This document shows positions 5,405 through 7,172 of a stretch of DNA of 7,172 bases, one piece after another. Source of the DNA: Sulfuritalea sp. GTDB taxonomy: Bacteria > Pseudomonadota > Gammaproteobacteria > Burkholderiales > Rhodocyclaceae. The notes below the pieces were generated by a model that worked only from the letters and a program-made list of their open reading frames with translations, was not told the origin of the DNA and did not search any database. The stretch covers positions 1-7,172 of the forward strand of contig JALHNN010000132.1 in NCBI GenBank assembly GCA_022843505.1, written 5' to 3'. The stretch's first letter is position 1. Each line of letters starts with the position of its first letter. The translations under genes were made by a program, and so were the position numbers.

Positions 5405-7172
5405 TCAGCCGTCGGTCCCGAGCTTGACGCCCGGACCCGTGGCGCCGTCGAAGCCGGCGGCGGCCAATGCGGCAAACTCCGCGTCGGAAACCACGCCTTC
5501 GGCGATCACCCGCAGGCCGATGCCGCGGGCGATGGTGGCCGCGCCCTTGAGGAAAGCCTGGTTGCCGGGATTGGTATCGAGCTTGCGGATGAAACCGGCA
5601 TCGAACTTGATGTAGTCGAGGCCGAGTTCGTGGAACTGGCCGATCTGGCTGAACTGGCGGCCGAAATGCTCGACGCCCACCTGGCATTGGAAGCCGCGCA
5701 GGATGCGGCGCAGTTCGCGGAAGGTATCGAGGTGCTTGAATACCCCGGTTTCCGCCACCTCGACCCAGAGCCGGGAGGCGGCGCCGCGATGCTTTTTGAG
5801 CAGGGCTTCGATGGCGAGCAGCGAAGCCGGATCCGCCACCGTGCTGGCGGAGAGGTTGATCGCCAGTCCCGGCAACCCGCGCCGGGCCTCGAGTTCGCCC
5901 AGTCCCAGGGCCATCGCGGCGAGGTCGAGCGCCGGCACCAGGCCAAGCTTTTCCGCCACCGGCAGGAAGCGCCCGGCGGCCAGCCATTCGTCGCTGCCGT
6001 CGAGCCTCAGGCGCAGCGGGCATTCCTCGTGCAGAAGGCGGCGCTGGAGATCGACCACCGGGAACGAGACCAGCTTGAGCTGGCGGCGGTCCAGCGCCTG
6101 GCGAATCAGGCGCGCCCACTCCTCATTGCTTTCCGGCAGGTCATCGCCACCATCGATGGCCGCTTCGCGAATGTCGTTGCTTCCCTCGGCTTCGGCGGCG
6201 ATCAGCGCGGCGTCGATTTGCGAGAGGACCACCCGCAGGCCGGCTCCGCGCGCAAATCTGCCGATGCCGATGAAGGCGGAGGGCCCGCCGTCGACGAAGG
6301 GCTCCAGCGTCTTGACCAGCGCCTCGAGGATGCCGGCGGCGAACTCCCGGCCTGTGGTCTGTCCCGGCAACAGCAGGGCGAAGTCGGCCCCGTTCATCCG
6401 CGCCGGCAGCGCCTCGGGGATAGGCGCGGCGCTCGCGCTGATCGTGGCGGCTACCCGGCGCAACAGGTCGTCGGTGCCTTCGCGGCCGAGGCGGCGGTTG
6501 ATGCCGACCAGGTCGGCCACCCGCAGCAGCAGGAGTGTGCCACCGCGCGACTGTTCATCGTCCAGCAGGGAGCGCAGGGCGCCGATCAGATAGTCGCGGT
6601 TGGCCAAGCCGGTGAGCGGATCGAAGTTGGCTTCGCGGCGCACCGTTTCGAGCCTCGCCGCCTCCTCGTCGAACATGGCCTTCAGGCGCTCCACGGTCGA
6701 ATTCATCGCCTCGGCAAGCTGGTGCAATTCCGGGACATCGGGTTCGGCGATCTTGACGAAGCGACGGTTGGTGATCGCGACCGCCTGGTCGATCACGGCC
6801 TGCAGGGGGCGTCGCAGGCGGCGCAGGATGAGGCTGCCGAGGTAGCCGCCGACGAGGCTGGCCAGGGTCAGTGCCGCCACCATTTCCTGGGTGCTGGTCC
6901 ACAGCGCCTGGTAGCCGAAGCGGCTGTGGCTGACCAGTGTCACCGTGCCCAGCTGGGCCCAGCCGCTGGTGATCTGGGCCTCGCCGGGGTCAGCGAGGAT
7001 GGGAATGCGGCTGACGAACCAGTCCGGGGCGCCGGGGTCGCCGGGCGCGGCGACGCGCTCGACGATCAGGCGGCCGTTGGGATCATGGACGCGGATCGAT
7101 TCGTAGTGCCCGCTATCGAACAGCGCCGCCACGGCGAGTTCGACGGTGACGACATCGGGGGTCTGCTGGCTG
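5405..7172 (-). CDS. lapD: LapD-like c-di-GMP receptor with degenerate GGDEF and EAL domains (5' end outside window)
   Basis: The frame is open to the right edge, with 588 codons visible. By alignment in memory to Pseudomonas LapD (about 650 aa), roughly 50 N-terminal residues including the first membrane helix are missing. Visible in order: the periplasmic LapD/MoxY-type domain with LFDSGHYESIRV, DWFV and SGWAQ; a membrane helix (about 6821-6895); a HAMP linker; a GGDEF domain; an EAL domain. The GGDEF signature is NGADF (from 6394 down to 6380) and the EAL site reads ECPLR (about 6025-6011). The DDFGTG-like loop reads EHFGRQFS and the later EGVE-like site reads EGVVS. Synthase and phosphodiesterase activity are therefore unlikely. 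This is the pattern of LapD, which binds c-di-GMP through its EAL domain and holds LapG at the periplasmic side. The Trp of SGWAQ (codon 6961-6959) matches Trp125 of P. fluorescens LapD, needed for LapG binding. Stop is TGA at 5407-5405. Confidence 0.88.
   Translation of the reverse strand, partial: SQQTPDVVTVELAVAALFDSGHYESIRVHDPNGRLIVERVAAPGDPGAPDWFVSRIPILADPGEAQITSGWAQLGTVTLVSHSRFGYQALWTSTQEMVAALTLASLVGGYLGSLILRRLRRPLQAVIDQAVAITNRRFVKIAEPDVPELHQLAEAMNSTVERLKAMFDEEAARLETVRREANFDPLTGLANRDYLIGALRSLLDDEQSRGGTLLLLRVADLVGINRRLGREGTDDLLRRVAATISASAAPIPEALPARMNGADFALLLPGQTTGREFAAGILEALVKTLEPFVDGGPSAFIGIGRFARGAGLRVVLSQIDAALIAAEAEGSNDIREAAIDGGDDLPESNEEWARLIRQALDRRQLKLVSFPVVDLQRRLLHEECPLRLRLDGSDEWLAAGRFLPVAEKLGLVPALDLAAMALGLGELEARRGLPGLAINLSASTVADPASLLAIEALLKKHRGAASRLWVEVAETGVFKHLDTFRELRRILRGFQCQVGVEHFGRQFSQIGQFHELGLDYIKFDAGFIRKLDTNPGNQAFLKGAATIARGIGLRVIAEGVVSDAEFAALAAAGFDGATGPGVKLGTDG

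Noticed and set aside
2184..5615. Very long plus-strand open frame (1143 codons) antisense to the TPR-glycosyltransferase gene
   Set aside because: Its translation is a low-complexity, Gly/Gln/Arg-rich mirror of the TPR repeats with no recognisable domain. The GC-rich codon pattern of the minus-strand gene suppresses stops in this frame. The minus-strand frame has clear TPR and GT-B motifs.
5373..5615. Perfect-looking ribosome-binding site AAGGAGG five bases before a plus-strand ATG at 5385, with a 76-codon frame
   Set aside because: The product would be Ser/Pro/Ala-rich and antisense to the conserved end of the lapD-like gene, with no promoter seen. The match is probably chance, although it is the only strong Shine-Dalgarno I saw near the operon junction.
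5361..6119. 253-codon upstream extension of the TPR-glycosyltransferase frame
   Set aside because: It lies inside the lapD-like gene in another frame, its translation is Arg/Pro-rich without domain features, and the lapD frame over the same bases encodes a clear EAL-type domain.

Overview
The window comes from a GC-rich Gram-negative bacterium, most likely a proteobacterium. Betaproteobacteria of the Azoarcus/Thauera/Dechloromonas type would fit, but this is inferred from composition and gene families, not from a marker gene. It holds four protein-coding genes in a convergent layout and no tRNA, rRNA, CRISPR or insertion sequence that I can see.

Left part, plus strand (1-1146): the C-terminal end of a large secreted RTX-type adhesin. 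Its 5' part lies outside the window. The visible piece has a last extracellular module, about a dozen glycine/aspartate-rich calcium-binding nonapeptides, and a typical type I secretion C-terminal domain. A 177-bp gap follows (1147-1323). It holds three degenerate, exactly phased 39-bp direct repeats and a strong GC-rich hairpin.

Right part, minus strand (1324 to the right edge), read right to left: a lapD-like gene (5' end cut off), a 44-bp gap, a 1163-residue protein made of two tandem TPR + GT-B glycosyltransferase-like modules, and a 182-residue protein of unknown function whose start overlaps the preceding stop codon (ATGA). Spacing and overlap suggest one operon.

How they may work together: in Pseudomonas the inner-membrane c-di-GMP receptor LapD sequesters the periplasmic protease LapG, which otherwise cuts the giant RTX adhesin LapA off the cell surface. 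Here an adhesin end and a LapD homologue lie within about 4.3 kb. The LapD homologue has degenerate GGDEF and EAL sites and keeps the Trp that contacts LapG. The window is therefore best read as part of a Lap-type, c-di-GMP-controlled biofilm adhesin locus. The less familiar part is the duplicated TPR-glycosyltransferase and the small coupled protein between receptor and adhesin. A role in modifying or handling the adhesin is a reasonable guess but is not shown by the sequence. LapG, the type I secretion genes and the adhesin N-terminus are not in the window.
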